64,000 nt of DNA from Brevipalpus yothersi (Eukaryota; Arthropoda; Arachnida; Trombidiformes; Tenuipalpidae). The notes below the pieces were generated by a model that ran no database searches, was not told the origin of the DNA, and worked only from the letters and a program-made list of their open reading frames with translations. Shown one piece after another: positions 62,635 through 64,000 of this stretch. Both the position numbers and the translations under genes were made by a program. How positions within the stretch are numbered: the stretch's first letter is position 1; every line of letters begins with the position of its first letter. The stretch spans positions 62,001 through 126,000 of the forward strand of contig QZCP01000534.1 of assembly GCA_003956705.1 (NCBI GenBank), written 5' to 3'.

Positions 62635-64000
62635 CAGATTTTTCATACTGATCAGATAAACATTACTACTCGCCCTGAAGTATGTAAAAATGTGCTATTC
62701 ACTAAAAGTGCTGGTTGAGATAGTGGGAGAGATGGAGATTGATTTGAGAGACAGCAACCAGTAAGAACGTCTCCAATGTTCTGAAGAGTATTCCGTGAAT
62801 TTTCGAGCACACTTTCGAGATTCATGTTTACTGTGCTCGGGATATGCGGGGGATTTTTTCCGGATATTCATTATGTGAAAGAGGACATTCATTATCATAG
62901 ATGTTCCATTCTAAACGGAATCAAATGGTTTGGACTCAATCTCCACATCACAGATCCCAACAAGTGGGCGTCATTGATGATAGAATTTTATGCTGAAAAG
63001 GTATACAGAAACACGCCTTCCGATCAAATATGCTAGCCTATAGGTATGCATAATAAGTTGAGGGAATCGGTTGGCCGATGAGTAATAATGATATGTGGAC
63101 GCTCCTGAATGGTCAGCTGGGAGTTGATCAGATGATACTTGATAGCCACATAAATACTTATGGAAACTCATGGTTGGAAATTGATTATGAACCAGAGCAC
63201 AGGATGACTCTCTATTGAATGAGACTAGTTTTAGTATATTCAATGAAAATAAGTTTCAATTCGATTGTCATAAGAACCAAATAGATAATCGTTCCATGAA
63301 AACTGAATAAATTGCTCAAATGATGATAAAACTTCTCTCTTTTCCTCTTTCTCGCTGTTTTTCCATCGATTGTGTAACAAGATCTTCCAGGACATTGTTT
63401 ATCATAATCTATTCCTCTCTCTCCATTTCTCTGTGTTCATGCATGAGCTCGAAAAAAGATGAAGTTATTTCAAAATACCATGATATTTCGTCATGATGAC
63501 GCTTATCGGAAAGCATTTGAGCAAATTTTTTTTTGCTAATAGTAAGCATAATTTTTTTAGCTACTCGTACTGGTGGATGAATCTCTCTCTCTCTTTCTGT
63601 TGAAACTTGATGATCTGATGATCGTGCAATGTAAATATTGGGCTCGATTTTGTTCAGAATGTTCATAATGTTCAGAGATGGATGGAAAATTTTCCTATAC
63701 ATTTGAGTACAGGGGGAAGCGCACATCAATTAAGATGTGTAAGCAATTATTGTGACCATATACTCATGGATGGATACAAGATTTCTTCGAGGACATGGTA
63801 AGAAGAAACAGAATGTAAACAGCTTCAGATGTCTATGCGTGTGTAAGATGCTTGAGAGCTCAAGAAATCTCTCAATTGATGAAGAGTGGATGGAAGTGAT
63901 CCTTGAATGAATGAATGATATTCACAATTTAAGTGTGTCAATTTTTGACCTCTAAAAATTTTCTAGATTCATCTAGAAACACGGCTTAACATTGGATAGT
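61671..64000. other. Upstream NFI intron sequence, no exon seen
   Basis: Should be the intron 5' of the first visible NFI exon on the minus strand. A CT tract lies at 62568-62629. No sequence coding for the missing start of the NFI DNA-binding domain was recognised. Confidence 0.5.
62568..62629. repeat. (CT)n microsatellite
   Basis: CT run in the presumed NFI 5' intron. Confidence 0.95.

Noticed and set aside
1..64000. tRNA, rRNA, CRISPR or transposase genes
   Set aside because: Looked for tRNA B-box sequences, ribosomal segments, spaced repeats and transposase or reverse transcriptase motifs; none was convincing.

Overview
This is a eukaryotic, AT-rich nuclear window. Genes are split by mostly short GT-AG introns. 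Proteins carry Ser, Asn and His homopolymer runs, and there are many long (CT)n/(GA)n tracts. The gene families are arthropod ones (calcitonin-like diuretic hormone 31, forked/espin, APC, NFI, raptor). Together these suggest a chelicerate, most likely an acariform mite. That assignment is inference; no marker in the window settles the species. Exon boundaries below were read by eye from splice consensus, reading-frame phase and family alignment.

Layout. 0-2.4 kb (+): 3' end of an espin/forked actin-bundling protein. 3.9-6.0 kb (-): a three-exon DH31 neuropeptide precursor. 6-15.8 kb: a gene-poor stretch with many CT/GA tracts. 15.8-18.06 kb (+): a five-exon secreted cysteine-rich protein, convergent with an ataxin-7 (SAGA SCA7-domain) gene at 18.1-19.5 kb (-). 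About 0.7 kb further on, divergent from it, is a small predicted membrane protein (20.2 kb, +). 22.6-27.1 kb (+): APC, three coding exons. 28.7-29.2 kb (+): a two-exon gene resembling a decayed ZNF593/Bud20 zinc finger. 31.0-32.6 kb (+): a signal-peptide gene that breaks into in-frame exons of 18, 9, 12 and 12 nt before running into a 704-nt assembly gap. 33.8-35.8 kb (-): a pair of glycine-rich secreted-protein genes, one complete and one whose second exon is not seen. 40.5-42.7 kb (-): a NUDT5-like Nudix protein with an altered Nudix box. 44.6-45.1 kb (-): ALR/GFER sulfhydryl oxidase. 46.0-51.5 kb (+): complete raptor (mTORC1), nine exons. 52.3-61.7 kb (-): nuclear factor I, lacking its first DNA-binding exon, with a candidate alternative last exon.

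Most notable observations: (1) a fragment of the NFI gene (intron 3' end, acceptor and about 250 nt of exon) is duplicated in inverted orientation about 10 kb away, next to the 3' end of ALR, and carries a stop; (2) the micro-exon secreted gene at 31-32.6 kb; (3) the tandem glycine-rich genes with the same TATA box placement and signal-peptide exon; (4) the substituted Nudix box of the NUDT5-like gene; (5) the DH31 precursor itself, which is split over small exons and easily missed by ORF scans. The genes do not form one pathway. Raptor, ataxin-7, APC, NFI and ALR are ordinary conserved single genes placed next to faster-evolving secreted-protein genes.
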